A stretch of 64,000 bases of DNA. Source: Halicephalobus mephisto. Lineage: Eukaryota > Nematoda > Chromadorea > Rhabditida > Panagrolaimidae. Positions 30,370 through 42,672 of the stretch are shown here, in pieces (positions within the stretch are counted from its first letter, which is position 1; each line of letters starts with the position of its first letter). The notes beneath the pieces are model-generated. The model did no database searches and had not been told where the DNA came from. It saw nothing but the letters and a program-made list of their open reading frames with translations. The DNA is taken from the NCBI GenBank assembly GCA_009193035.1, contig SWDT01000103.1, positions 248,001-312,000 of the forward strand, written 5' to 3'. A program made the position numbers and the translations under genes.

Positions 30370-31682
30370 CTTCCGTCAACAGCTGATTAACGAAACTACA
30401 AACAGAACTGGCTGTAAATCGACAATGATGTTTATTGGCGGGAAATATCGTGGCGAGAGAACTTCAGAGACCAGTGCGAGTCGATTCTCCCGCAAGGGGC
30501 GAGTAGGTTTCTGAAAAAAATTGTTTCTGAAAATTTAGGTCCTTTGGGACATTTTAACTCCTTCGATTTGGATGAATTTCAAAGTTTTTTATTTTTAAAT
30601 TAGAATATTAATCATGGCTAAAAATAATGCGCCATTTTAAGAATTGAAAAGACTGGCTTAAAAAGTAAAAAATAAAAATAAAATTACGAAATCAAAAATT
30701 TCAAGGATATTTATCTTTTTCGATTTCGGAGGTTTTTAGAAATTCATCTTTATAGTCGTGACTGAGATTCTAGGTTACTTTAAAAACTCAAAAGACTGGC
30801 TTAAAAAGTAAAAAATAAAAAGTAAAACAAAAGTTAAAAAATCGATGATCAAAAATTTCAAACATATTTATTTTTTTCGATTCTTGGTGAATTTCGAAAT
30901 TTTCCTGTTTTTTACATTTATTTTTTAGTTATGAATGCCATATTAGGCCATTTTGAAAACTGAAAAGACTGGTTGAAAAACAAAAAAAAATCAAAGTTAC
31001 GAAATCAGAGATCAAAAACCTCCGAAAAGCAACCTTACTAAAACAAAATTAATTAAAATTTATAAAAACAACTTTCTTGTTGAGAAATTCCTTAAAGAAT
31101 TTCTTTCTGAAAATGTCCAAAAACTAATAAAAATTGAGTATTGAATAAATATGAATAAATTTAAAAATTTCTTTCTGAAAGTGTTTAAAAAACAAAAATC
31201 GATTATTGAATAAATATGAATAAATTTTTAAAAATTTAAAAATTGGAAGATTTCGTAATAAAAAGTTAAAAAATAAACAAAAATCGATTATTGAATAAAT
31301 ATGAATAAATTTTTAAATATTTAAAAGTTTTGTAATAAAAAGTTAAAAAATAAACAAAAATAAACCAGTGAATAAATTTGAAAATTTCGTAATAATTTAA
31401 AAAATAAACAACAATCGATTATTGAATAAATATGAATAAATTTTTAAATATTCAAAAACTGAAAGATTTCGTAATGAATCTAAAAAATAAACAAAAATAG
31501 ACCACTGGATAAATATGAATAAATCTAGAAGTTGGTTGTGTTCCTAGGTACCTGGATCCAAGCAACAAATGTTTGTCTCCAATGGACACACGCCGGTAGA
31601 AGACGAAACAGACCATTGTTTGCTTTCAATTTCTCTGTCGATACGATTTTACTTTTATTTTAAAAAGTAAAATTATTTCGAA
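30370..31682. other. divergent intergenic region (CAMLG-like / GST-like)
   Basis: 1.3 kb between divergent starts. 30520–31020 has three diverged copies of a block with GACTGGCTTAAAAAGTAAAA; 31080–31520 is an AATAAATATGAATAAATTTT repeat. A non-repetitive GC-richer stretch at about 31525–31650 next to the plus-strand start is the likely promoter or leader. Confidence 0.5.
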
Positions 31683-33134
31683 ATGGCTCATTTACTCGTT
31701 AAAGATTGGGAAAAAGACGTCGTTTATCTGATCCAGATCCCCAGGGCCGGCGCTATTCCGTCCTTGTCCCCGTTCTGTTTCAAACTCGAAACTTGGCTCA
31801 GAATGGCCGGGATAAAGTACGAAAACATCAGTAATGATTTCAGTCATGTGTCCAGGAAAGGCCAAATCCCCTTCATCGAGCTCAACGGAAGACAGATCCC
31901 GGACTCAAATCACATAATTAACGAATTAACGAAAATCTTCAATATCCAATTGGATAAAGATTTTACTCCTTTGGAATGGTCCAACTCCATCGCTTATCAT
32001 CATCTCATAGAACAGGGCATCCTCTGGGGAAATTCATACTTCAGATCGATCAACAACAACTTCATGGCCACTTCCGATGGCATTGTTAACCACTTTACTG
32101 GATTTAAGAAGTTTATCTTCAAAAATTTCGTCATGGGACAAAGAAGGAAAAATGTAAGGCATTTTTTAAATTAAAAAATTTTTAAAACTTAATTAAAGTA
32201 AATTTAAATTTTTAAAGATAAACTTAGATTTTTAAAAGTTAATTAAAATTTTTAAAAATAAACTTAAATTTAAAAAGGTAATTAAAATAAATTTAAATTT
32301 TTAAAAATAAACTTAAATTTTTAAAAATTAATTAAAATTTTTAAAAATAAATTTAAATTTTAAAATTAATTTAAATTTTTAAAAGTTAATTAAAGAAAAT
32401 TTAAATTTTTAAAAATAAGCTTAGATTTTTAAAAGTTAGTTGAAATAAATTTAAATTTTTAAAAGTTAATTAAAATTTTCAAAAGTTAATTAAAGAAAAT
32501 TTAAATTTAGTTAGCTGCAAAGTGTAAAGCCCAAGGCATTGGTCGAGATACCCCAGGAGAAGTCGAAAGTACTCTGAAGACCCAGATTGAAGCTCTTTCA
32601 ACATTCTTGGGAGAAAAAAAATATTTAATTAAAGATCATCCAACTACTGTAAGTACTGCATTTTTAATAAAATTAATTTCCAAGTTTTTAAATAATTTAA
32701 AAAAGTTTATTTTATAATTTTTGATTAATTTAAAAAAGTTTATTTTTGGATTTTTAATAAATCTAATTTTTTAATTATAAAATAATTTTAAAAACTAATT
32801 TTTAAATAATTCTATTTTTTTATTTTTTATTTTTAATAATTTTATTTTTTAATTTTTAATAATTTTATTTTTTTATTTTAAATAATTCTATTTTTTTATT
32901 TTTAATAATTTTATTTTTTTATTTTAGGTAGATGCAACTTGTTTTTCGACTCTTTGTCAATTTTACTATTTACCAATTAACAAAACAATAAAAAATTACA
33001 TCGACGAACACAGTAATCTCGTGGACTATATCCGCCGGATGAAAGAGGATTACTGGTCGGATTGGAACGATGCCACGACAAATCTCTCTTTGAAAACAAA
33101 ACCTAAGCCCAAGGATATCCACAACGGTGATTGA
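31683..33134 (+). CDS. GST-like protein of the FAXC / CDR (metaxin-related) type
   Basis: Three exons: 31683–32153, 32511–32648, 32928–33134; 271 residues. An N-terminal thioredoxin-like half contains PSLSPFCFKLETWLRMAGI and GQIPFIELNG, the pattern of the Failed-axon-connections/cadmium-responsive (CDR) family, followed by a helical GST-C half (IEALSTFLGEKKYLIKDHP, TCFSTLCQFYYLP). Nematode CDR proteins are linked to cadmium response and fluid balance; FAX proteins to axon development. Which subgroup this belongs to is open. Intron 1 is an ATTTAAATTTTTAAA low-complexity tract. Several AATAAATATTT motifs after the stop (33160–33283) may serve as poly(A) signals shared with the convergent gene. 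Confidence 0.78.
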
Positions 33135-33283
33135 TGTACATAATACTGTATTTTGTAAATTTTAAAAAATAAATATTTAAAAAATAAATATTTAAAAAAT
33201 AAATATTTTAAAAAATAAATATTTAAAAAATAAATATTTTAAAAAATATTTTAAAAAATAAATATTTTAAAAAATAAATATTT

Positions 33284-34659
33284 TTAAATTTGTTCATTTT
33301 GAATTTTGTTAAATTGCGAAGTTTGAAGAATCCAGGCGTAAGTTGAGAGAAAATTTAATTGTTGTTCTGGTTGCATTTTTAAATAATTAAATAAATTTAG
33401 AATATTCGAAACCAAAGTTTGGGAACTTTGGGATTTCGAAATTTCGTCTTTTTGGAGATCTGTGGTTTCCACATTGGGTACTGTAGAAGTCGGACTTTTG
33501 ACAGATGTTTCTGGTTTTGCTTCAGAAGTCAGACAGGTGTTTGTTTCTTTTAAGGATTCTGAAATGAAAAAAATAAATTTGTACAACTGACGCAAAATTT
33601 GATATTTTTTAATTTTCCAAAAATACAGTAACCGAGTTTATAGATTCTGAAGTCAGAATTGCGAATTTATCTTCGAAATTTGGAGATTCAGAATTTAGAG
33701 GTCTGACTACTGTAGTGTAGATATTTGTTGGTCAAATTCGGGAATACCTAAATTTGGTACCAAAGTTCAGGTCTATAAAGAGGTCGATAGGAAAATAAAA
33801 ATCGAATTTTCACAAGAATTGAATGAATCCTTTTGTTTCAATATTCTAAGCAAAATGCAAATTTTATTTTGATTTTATAATTTTCATAAATATAAACAGA
33901 AATTCTGACCAATCTGTTTCAATTTCCCAAGTGCAGATTTTAATTTTGACTTTGTCGACCTATGTGGCCTAATGTTGCGGGCAAAGTGCAGAATTTATGT
34001 TAACTAATTTGTACAAACATTGCCAGCAAAGTGCATGTTTAACTTTAGTTTTAACTTATCTGTCTAAACATTGCGGGCAAAGTGCAGATTTAATTATAAC
34101 TTTGTCGACCTATGTGGTCTAATGTTGCGGGCAAAGTGCAGAATTTATGTTAACTAATTTGTACAAACATTGCCAGCAAAGTGCATGTTTAACTTTAGTT
34201 TTAACTTATCTGTCTAAACATTGCGGGCAAAGTGCAGATTTTAATTTTGACTTTGTCGACCTATGTGGCCTAATATTGCGGGCAAAATGCAGAATTTATG
34301 TTAACTAATTTTTCTAAACATTGCGGGCAACCTGCAGATTTAATTATAACTTTGGTGTCGGCCTTTATAGACTTCGACACAGGACTCCAAAAATGCAAAA
34401 TTACATGGAATATATTTGTTTAAAAATAATTACCTATTAAAGACTTGGGGATGGCCTGGACCCGGACGTTTCCACTGTTGCATTCGACGTTGACAAATAT
34501 GACATCACTATTTTTATATCGTCTTTTGACACTGGATAACCTCTTGTTGACGACTTTCAGGCATTTTTCACAAGGACAAAGCCGATAAGGACAGATCCTG
34601 GCATGGCCTCGAACGGCGATTTCCACATCATGAGCAGCACATTTGCGGCACTTGAGCAT
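33284..34659 (-). CDS. small DM-domain transcription factor
   Basis: Two exons, complement(33284–33558, 34434–34659); 166 residues. Residues 4–38 form a DM zinc module: CRKCAAHDVEIAVRGHARIC then PYRLCPCEKC, with the Cys/His spacing of Doublesex/MAB-3 proteins, followed by a basic tail KRLSSVKRRYKNSD. The module binds DNA in the minor groove; such genes often act in sex-specific development. The second exon is Ser/Thr-rich with a helical end (LVSNILNLFNYLKMQPEQQL). The ATG at 34659 is the first in frame. The 875-nt intron is mostly a TIR-bounded repeat element (33770–34375). The orthologue among dmd genes is not identified. Confidence 0.82.
33770..34375. mobile_element. TIR-bounded repeat element, copy A (in DM-gene intron)
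   Basis: 606 bp with imperfect inverted ends: GTCTATAAAGAGGTCGA at the left and, complemented, GTCTATAAAGGCCGA at the right. The interior has several ~175-bp units containing GCGGGCAAAGTGCAG and TTTGTCGACCTATGTGG. A shorter inverted copy is at 38674–39030. No coding capacity, so a non-autonomous element. Confidence 0.6.
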
Positions 34660-34859
34660 CTTCAAAAATCCCGACTGATTACCAATTGTCTAATTTTTCA
34701 ATAAAATTGCAGAAACGCCCCTGACATTGAAATCAGATAGTGTATCGGAGCGGCTTTTCGAGTACCTTTGAATTTCGATCAAATTCACTGATAAACAACG
34801 TTTTTAGAAATTTAACTTTTAATAAATTTATTAATTTTTTTAATTTTCACACAAATCAT

Positions 34860-35300
34860 TTTTGCTTTTTATAATAGTACACACAAAAAACCGTAATTTT
34901 AGGTTTAGTAACAATTACAAAATGTAAAAAATATGACACAATTGTATTTTTCATGAATATTTAGTATTTGTGACGAAAAATGTGACTTAAAAGTGACTAT
35001 TTTTATTTATTACTGGATAAAAAGTTGCACTTCTTTTGTGTGTTAATATCGGTGGATTGTATGTGATATATGGATATATCGAAACGGTTCTAATAATCTG
35101 ATACATTATATTCAATATATAGTTGCATTAACTTTATACAAAAAAATAGTAATTTTAGGCTTTGTAACAACTACAAAATGTAAAAAATATGACTCAATTG
35201 TATTTTTCATGAATATTTAGTATTTGTGACGAAAATTACAACTTAAAAATGACTATTTCCATTTATTACTGGATCAAAAGTTGTACTTTCTTTTTATAAT
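34860..35300. repeat. GTAATTTTAGGTTTAGTAACAA-type tandem repeat
   Basis: Two copies about 285 bases apart with TAATTTTAGG, GTAACAA, CATGAATATTTAGTATTTGT and TTATTACTGGAT. The same family occurs three times in vha-5 intron 1. In between (35035–35140) is a short ATACATTATATTCAATATAT block related to the palindromic arrays at 40.5 and 50.7 kb. Confidence 0.65.
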
Positions 35301-35439
35301 AGTGCAGATAATTATGGTGATCATTTTTAAAATTATTAATTTGATTAAGATTACGGTAATATTGTTAGTTAAAATATTATAGTTACTGTAGGGTTTTTTA
35401 AAAAGTTGTTTATAGTTATATATTAAGTATAGAATATAT

Positions 35440-35965
35440 TAGAAATATTTGTTTCTTTAAAAATTAACTACAGTAAGAAATCTAGATCTCGAAGTAATAT
35501 CAACTTGAAAGTTTTAAAACAATGTTTTTAGAAAAGTAAAAAAATTTTTTTTATTTTAAAATATGAAATTATTTATATTTACTGTTACTTACAGTAAGAA
35601 ATCTAGATTTATAAAAATATCAACTTGAAAGTTTTAAAATAATGTTTTTAGAAAAATAAAAACTTTTTATTTTAAAATATAAAATTATTTATATTTACTG
35701 TTACTTACAGTAACTAATCCAGATCTTGAAGTAATATTAACTTGAAAATTCTTAAACATTGTTTTCAGAAAAGTAAAAAAATTTCTTTTTATTTTCAAAT
35801 ATAAAATTATTTATATTTACTGTTATCTACAGTAAGAAATCCAGATTTATAAATAATATCAACTTGGAAATTTTTAGTGTTTTCAGAAAAGTAAAAATTT
35901 ACTATTATTTACAGTAACTAATCCAGATCTCGAAGTGATATCAACTTGGAAGTTTTTGATAGTTG
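35440..35965. repeat. ~120-bp tandem repeats with TACAGTAAGAAATCTAGAT
   Basis: Four to five copies containing ATTTATATTTACTGTTACTT and AATATCAACTTGAAAGTTTT. Non-coding, between the DM gene and the UGT gene. Confidence 0.75.
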
Positions 35966-35993
35966 TCATTGCTGACACTTCCTGTCACCGAGG

Positions 35994-36128
35994 ACATTTA
36001 AACACAAAAGTGCCCTTGAAAACCTAATCGGAGTGCTTATCGAAGACAATCAGAGCATCGGAACTTTTGAACTTGCAGGTGTTATTCCGAGTCTCGACAT
36101 TCCACAAAGACAAATCGACGAATGTTTT
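35994..36128 (+). pseudogene. possible HSP70-like substrate-domain fragment
   Basis: A short open stretch reads EDNQSIGTFELAGVIP followed by a PQRQID segment. HSP70 proteins have DNxxLGxFELxGIPPxxxGxPQI in the substrate-binding domain. No flanking frame, splice partner or other HSP70 segment is seen, and it abuts the 3' end of the UGT gene. It could be a decayed insertion or chance similarity. Confidence 0.25.
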
Positions 36129-36136
36129 TTTTCGAT

Positions 36137-38341
36137 TTATTCCATTTTATTTTTCAAATTTGGGGTTTTCATTATTTTAATAAATTTAAAAAAAACAAAA
36201 GTAAAAAAACTTATGGACATAATAACTACAGTAATCACATCGATGAAAAAGTACTCTATCCAGGACATGCGGACCGAGGATGGGATCAACTCCGGCAAAG
36301 GACCGTTTTCGAGGACGAAGCCGATCCACTTAAGGAACGTCTCGTCGGGTTGGTTGGGGTTCTCCATGAACAGTTTCTTCATCCTTTTAGAAGCCTCACT
36401 GTACCTAAAAATAAAAAAATAATAAATATTTAAAAAATTAAAAAATTAGAAATATTTAATTATTTAAATATTTAAATATTTTAAAAAATTAGAAAATTAG
36501 AAATATTTAAGAAAATCAAAAAATTATAAATATTTAATTATTTAAAAAATTTTTAAATTAGAAATATTTTTAAAAAATTATGAAACTTCTAATATTTAAA
36601 AAAATAAAAAGAAATAAAAATTATAAATATTTAAAAAAGTCGAAAAATTAAAGAATTGAAAATTTTAAATATTTATAAAATTTTTTTAAATTTAAAATTA
36701 AATTTGAAATTTGATTAAATATTAAACTTACTTTTTGTCGTATAAGATCTTGTTTAATCCGTTTCTTACTGTATCCAAAGACAGATTTTCTTCTTTGATC
36801 GGGATCCCTATTCCGCGGTATTCTGCCATTTTTGCGTTTTTAAATTGGTCGAAAAATAGGGGTACTACGATCATCGGAACTCCCCTCAGGGCGGCTTCTA
36901 AGACGCTGTTCGTTCCTCCGTGGGTGATGAAACCTCGGATTCTCGGATGAGCCAAGATGTCCGATTGGGGTGTCCATCCTACTAATTCGACGTTTTCCGT
37001 CTTCATCGCCAAAATTTTTGTTTCATTATCATTTTCACTAATTTTAAACAAAAAATAATAATCAGGAAAATATTTAAATGCATTAAAAATATTTTTTTTT
37101 CTTTCTAATTTCATATTTGATGTATCGTAAGCCGAACCAAATGATACCAAAATTATTCCATTTTTTCCTTTTTCCATTAATTTTTTAAATTTTTCATTTA
37201 ATTTTTTCGGTTTTTTCATTCCAGCTCCACCGATGTTTATGACTTTGTGGAGTGTTGGACCAGCAAAATTCAAAAATTCATTGTCATTTACAAACGCCAA
37301 AGAAACTTTTGATCCAAGTTCTGTCAAATCCGGAAAATCAGGATCAACATGTTTTCGAAAAACCGATTGAGTCTAAAAAAAATAAAAATTAAAAAAAAGT
37401 AAACATTCAAAAAAAAATAAACATTTAAAAAAAAATAAAAATTAAATTAAATTTTAAAAAAAATTTAAATTTAATTAAATTTTTAAAAAAAATAAAAATT
37501 AAATTAAATTTAATTAAATTTTTAAAAAAAATAAAAATTAAATTAAATTTAATTAAATTTTTAAAAAATTGAAATTAGAAAAATGTAAAATTTTAAAAAT
37601 ATGATTTTAAAGAATTTTAGAAAAGTAAAATATTTCACGAACCCTCCAGCAGAGATACCTATGTAAGATGGTCGCCGATATCCACATCCACAGGTTGTTT
37701 GCTCTTTCTGCAAAAGTGAAATCTGTTCCTTTGAAGTTGTCCTCGAGGACAGGGAGATAACTGACTCCTTGAGGAATTCCTAAAAATTAAATTATCTAAA
37801 TTAAAATTAATTTTAAAAAACCTAAAACGTAATTGTTGATTTCGTGAAGAGGACCTGTGACGACCCAGACGTGGAGGGGGATCCCGAGGTGGTGGACCAG
37901 GCCCAGATCGCAGAAATCCAGACTGTTCGTGATCGCCAAATCGAATCCTTCATGACGTAAGTGATCCCATTCATTTTTTTTCTTAAGTAAATCCCGACAA
38001 AACATAACTTGAGCTTCTCCAACAACTGCTTTTTTGTAAAAATTCGTTATTTTATTGATTACAGTATCCGACCAATAATACGTCAAAGCTTCCATAAAAT
38101 AATCCCGGATACCTTCTACTCTGATAATTTTCGCCAAATTTGTTCCATTTTTTTTGTTAAAACTGACCAATTCTGGAATAAAAAAAGTCACATCATGACC
38201 GTTTTCAACAAGGATGTCCGCAAGCCGGCCCGCATGCATCACAACGCTGTTCGACAACGAAGGAGAAATAAATAAAATCTTAGCTCCATCCGATTGGAAG
38301 ATGATCAGATTCAAAATCAGAGAAAAAAATACAAACTTCAT
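36137..38341 (-). CDS. UDP-glucuronosyltransferase
   Basis: Four exons, complement(36137–36404, 36732–37372, 37643–37779, 37822–38341); 521 residues, the usual UGT length. Signal peptide MKFVFFSLILNLIIFQSDG; the luminal N-terminal acceptor half has ILFISPSLSNSVVMHAGRLA; the UDP-sugar donor signature is WTPQSDILAHPRIRGFITHG followed by GTNSVLEAALRGVPMI and the DQ pair (FFDQFKNA). A C-terminal membrane helix (VITVVIMSISFFTFVFF) precedes a lysine-rich tail. UGTs conjugate lipophilic compounds with sugars in the ER. The chosen ATG follows an acceptor-like TTTTTTTCGACCAG. Nematode UGT families are large and the individual orthologue is not assigned. Confidence 0.88.
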
Positions 38342-38673
38342 AATCGAAATTCGGACTGGTCGAAAAAAAGATATCTTTATTTTGAACAACAACTTGTTTG
38401 CTCAGAAAGTCCGCCTTCTTCGATATCATCGAACATCAACTGTGTCCCATTTTATCACAGGTGATGACTACAACCCGAAGTGAAAATTTGAGTTTTTCGT
38501 TCCAAAACAGTTTTCATAAATATCATCTATCCCAAAATTACCTAAATTTATTCAACTTAATCATCAAATTTTTTGTTGAAAATCATGTCTCAATGTTAAA
38601 AGTGCAAATTTATACTTCCAATTATGGCTATCAACTTTGATAAAAAAAGACCACTGATTAGAGTTCTGTGCCA

Positions 38674-39030
38674 AGATCTGTAAAGAGCTCGACATCAAAG
38701 TCAAAATTAAAATCTGCACTTTGCCCGCAATGTTTAGACAGATCAGTGGAAATCAAAGTTAAACATGCAGTTTGCTGGCAATGTTTGTACAAATTAGTTA
38801 ACATAAATTCTGCACTTTGCCCGCAATATTAGGCCACATAGGTCGACAAAGTCAAAATTAAAATCTGCACTTGGGAAACTGAAACAGATTGGTCGGAATT
38901 TCTGTTTATATTTATGAAAATTACGAAATCAAAATAAAATTTGCATTTTGCTTAGAATATTGAAAAAGATTCATTCAATTCTTGTGAAAATTCGATTTTT
39001 ATTTTCCTATCGACCTCTTTATAGACCTGA
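38674..39030. mobile_element. TIR-bounded repeat element, copy B (inverted)
   Basis: 357 bp. The right end (TCGACCTCTTTATAGACCT) is the complement of the left end of copy A, and ATCGATTTTTATTTTCCTATCG-type flanking text inside continues the match. The left end AGATCTGTAAAGAGCTCGA is a diverged terminus. It has one internal unit set where copy A has several. Confidence 0.6.
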
Positions 39031-40144
39031 ACACTGATTTGCACCAATTCTCTGGCCCTAAAACCAGAAGAAAACGACCTAGGTCAATTTTAAAAGATAT
39101 CAAAAACAATCATTACTCAGTTACCGTATTTATTTACACTTGGAAAATTCCATGATTGAAATCAACAGTTTTCAAAAGCTATAAATAGAAAATAAATAAG
39201 TTTTTCCACGAAATTATCCCAACAGAAAATTCCAAAATCTTCCAGACAGGACCCAAAAGTAAACAACTTTGTCTTTATATGATTCTACAAAGATATAATC
39301 ATACTATTATAAAAACTATAAAAATTTTTTGTACAAAATGATCTAGATACGAATTTTTAGAATTTTCCAGTCAAGACAGAAAAGTTTTAATTTAAGAATT
39401 TGGAAGAATGTAATAATATTCATCTTATTATAAAAACTATAAAAAAAACTTTTGTACAAAATGATCTAGGTAGAAATTTTTAGAACTTTCCAGTCAAGAC
39501 AGAAAAATACAAAATTTAATACTTGTGTGATTTTACAAAAATGCAATCATAATCAAATAATTATAAAAAATTAAAAATAACTTTCATCACGAAATGATCT
39601 CGACGGGAATTTCTAGAAATTTTTACAAACTGAAAGATCTTACAATTTTGATTTTTAGCAGTTATTCTATAATTTTACAGAATTTTGTGATTAATTTTTT
39701 GAAACTATATTTTTTTTAGATTTATCTAGAAATTTCCAAATTAGGATACAAGGGGTACTCAACCCTTTATTCACTTTCGAAAGTTAACGATCATATGTGA
39801 AATTACTGCAAATATTGAAAACACCATAATTAACATTATATTCCATAAAAATCGATTAATTTCTTTGTATTCAAAAACTGACAAATCACTTTGCCGAGCC
39901 GTTCTTCAAAGGATATGGCAATACATGACTAGATTACAATTGGCCTAAGTCTAATGTCTGATTGCAATTCCTAAGTTGTTCTTTCCTGTCCACATGTATC
40001 CAGAAAACTTGTTAATAGTACTTTTCCACGACTTTCCTGCATATCAGTCCGTCCGCGATGATTGCTATTTTCTCTTCTCTATATGTTCGTGAAGTCTGCT
40101 GTACTTGACCGTTCTGATATAATGGTTGTTAGCTGGTCAGACTC

Positions 40145-40228
40145 GAAAACCTACTTCTTCAATCGGGGAATCAAACTGAAGTCTTGTGACTGCCAATCAC
40201 GTGTACTACCACTATACTATCAAGGAGG
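40145..40228 (-). other. tRNA-like relic
   Basis: On the minus strand: TCCTTGATAGTATAGTGGTA (A-box-like), a GTGATTGGCAGTCAC hairpin with the 7-base loop TTGGCAG (GGC at the anticodon position), then AGTTTGATTCC (B-box-like, two deviations). The acceptor and T stems do not pair properly. Probably a decayed tRNA or a SINE head. Confidence 0.35.
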
Positions 40229-40524
40229 AAGTCGATAAAAAGATAAAAAAATAAGATTACTGATCATTTTAAAGATCGATTTTATGGAAAAAAAATAACT
40301 GATTTTTTTATAAAAACAATTTAATCGTTTTTCTTTTTTTTATTCATATTAATTTTCTTACTTTTTTGAGTATTTCTGATAATCAAAAATTTTCCATTCA
40401 TCTTTGAAGCCGAAATCGGGGTTTTAGAAGTCCATATTTCGATTAGTTGTAAAATCATGATTTATTTTCCGTCTGCTTTAGTATAATTATGTCCTAATGA
40501 TATCTTCAAAAAACTCGTAACAAC

Positions 40525-41105
40525 ACACAAAAAAGAGCAGATTAAAACGACTCTAATATATCAGATATATTGTATTTAGTATACCGATACATCAAAATAA
40601 TGCGTTTATATTAATTTAATGTATCCATATATTGAATATAATACATTGATATTACACTTAATGTATTGATATACTGAATGTAATGCATCTGATACATCAG
40701 AGAAGTTATAATGTGTCAATACATTGAATACAATGCATTTGATACATTAGATGCAATGCATCTGATATGTCAAACGCGTTGCAATGTATCAATACATAGA
40801 ATAAATTGTATTTGATATATCAGAACTGTTACAATGTATGAATACATAGAATATGATGTATCTGATACATCAAATGTGTTATAATATATCAATACATTGA
40901 ATAAAATGCACCGATAGTAACTTAATTCATCGATGTATTGAATATATAATGTATTTGATGCACCAACGACGTTATAATATATTGATACATCAAATACAAT
41001 GTACTTATATCAATTCAATGTATCCATATATTGAATAAATGTATCTAATACATCAGGGCCGTTTTAATGAATTTATATACTACATATCATGTATCCGTTT
41101 TTTGT
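40525..41105. repeat. ATACATTG palindromic array, possible foldback element
   Basis: Alternating words ATACATTGAATACAATG, TGATACATC and AATGTATCAATACATTGA, many self-complementary. The ends carry ACACACAAAAAA (left) and TTTTTTGTGTG (right) in inverted orientation. A related array is at 50700–51070 and a short piece near 35050. Confidence 0.55.
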
Positions 41106-42672
41106 GTGAATGATAAATAAAAAATACTTTATTTACAAATTCAACAAAGAATATTTATATCATCAACAAGATCAATCATGATAGCAAAATTCAATGCTCA
41201 ATTTCGGACTATATTTAGTGGATTCTGGTTCTAGGTTTAGTAGTAATATTTAGGGCATTATTGTAGTCAAGTATATAAGGGAGCAATAGGTATCTGTGTC
41301 CAAACTTTGTGATTCCAAGTCATATATTGAAGCTTATAAAATAGCCGATATCATAATCAAATTTTTAATTTGCTCTTAATTTTCAAGATAAATCAATATC
41401 AGAATCCACACTGCTTGCTATATTTAAGAAGATCGGTCGACATCACAATCGGAACCCAAATTCGCACTTTGCACGCAACTTTTAAGTATGTCAACATCAA
41501 AGTAAAGTTCGCAATTTGTTTGTAATTTTTAGACATATAAGTCAATATTAAATTAGTCAAACTAAAATTTGCAATCTGTTAGCAACATTTTGGAAAATCG
41601 AACGGTATTTTTATATTTGCATTTGTGGAGATTTCGAAATCAAACTAAAATCTACAGTTTACGTACAACATTCGACCAACTTGCTCAATTTTTGGGAAAA
41701 ATTGAATTTAATTTTGATGTCGACAACTTTGTAAACTTCAGCGGTGATCTCCAAATCTCTACTGTACTTTTTGAACAAAAGTACAAAAATTATCCAAAAT
41801 ATTATTTTTGATAAAAAAGTAAAAGATTTCTACAATCATGATCCTCACTGTAGTTACTGTAAAGTACACTTGGATGTTTATCGTTTGAGATTTGTAAAAA
41901 ATAAAAACAGGAACTTTTTGAATTTAGTATTACTGTACAGTAAGAAATTGAAAATTTTTGAACTTAAAAGTTTAAAAACTAAAAAATCAAGTTTTGGTTT
42001 ATGAAAAAGAATAAATTTTTTAATAAAAAACATATTTTTAGTTTAATTTTTAAAAATTCCATTATTTAGTGAAAGTTATCAAACTTTTTTTGACGGAATA
42101 CTGTAATGTTAGATATTATTAAATATTTAATAGTACTTTAGATGGGTCAAAGGAGAAAACAACTGCAATTAAGTTTGTTTTTTGTACTTGTTGTAACTTT
42201 CGATTTTGTACGAAATAAGAATAAAAAGTAAAAAAAGTTAATAGTACTTTAATATACAAATAGCAACTTTTTAAAGGGATATACTCCAGATCGCCTTGGT
42301 CAAGAGTCCGAGATCAATCTAAAAACACCATATAATTAACAAATAAATTACGAAATCGTCACAAAATAAAATTTTCAGGTAAAATATTGAGTTTTTAAAA
42401 TTTTCTAAAAATCTACATCGAGATAATTTTGTAAAAACATTGTTTAACTTTTATAATAGCATAACTATGATACTGTAGAAATTCCTAGAATCTTCCAGAA
42501 TACAGTAGAAACAGAACCAAGATCTAAAAATTCCGGAGATTCTCGTCGAGATGCTTTCGCAGTAAAAAACTGCTGTTTTTAACATGATTGACTACTTGCA
42601 TTTATTAGAATTTTAAGTATATAACAAATTTTAAGCACTACTCCATAAGCATCGGGATTCATTGAAATTTAA

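Larger units (their letters stand above)
38342..42672. other. gene-poor, repeat-rich interval
   Basis: 4.3 kb without a supportable gene. It contains TIR element copy B (38674–39030), three dispersed-family blocks with TTTCCAGTCAAGAC (39230–39560), a tRNA-like relic (about 40130–40230), the ATACATTG palindromic array (40525–41105), and blocks with GCAACTTTTAAGTATGTCAA resembling the TIR element interior (41380–41720). Reading frames at 41569–42004 lack splice or homology support. Confidence 0.55.

Noticed and set aside
41569..42004. Two overlapping plus-strand frames of 80–86 codons
   Set aside because: Low-complexity, unsupported by splice sites; region resembles dispersed repeats.
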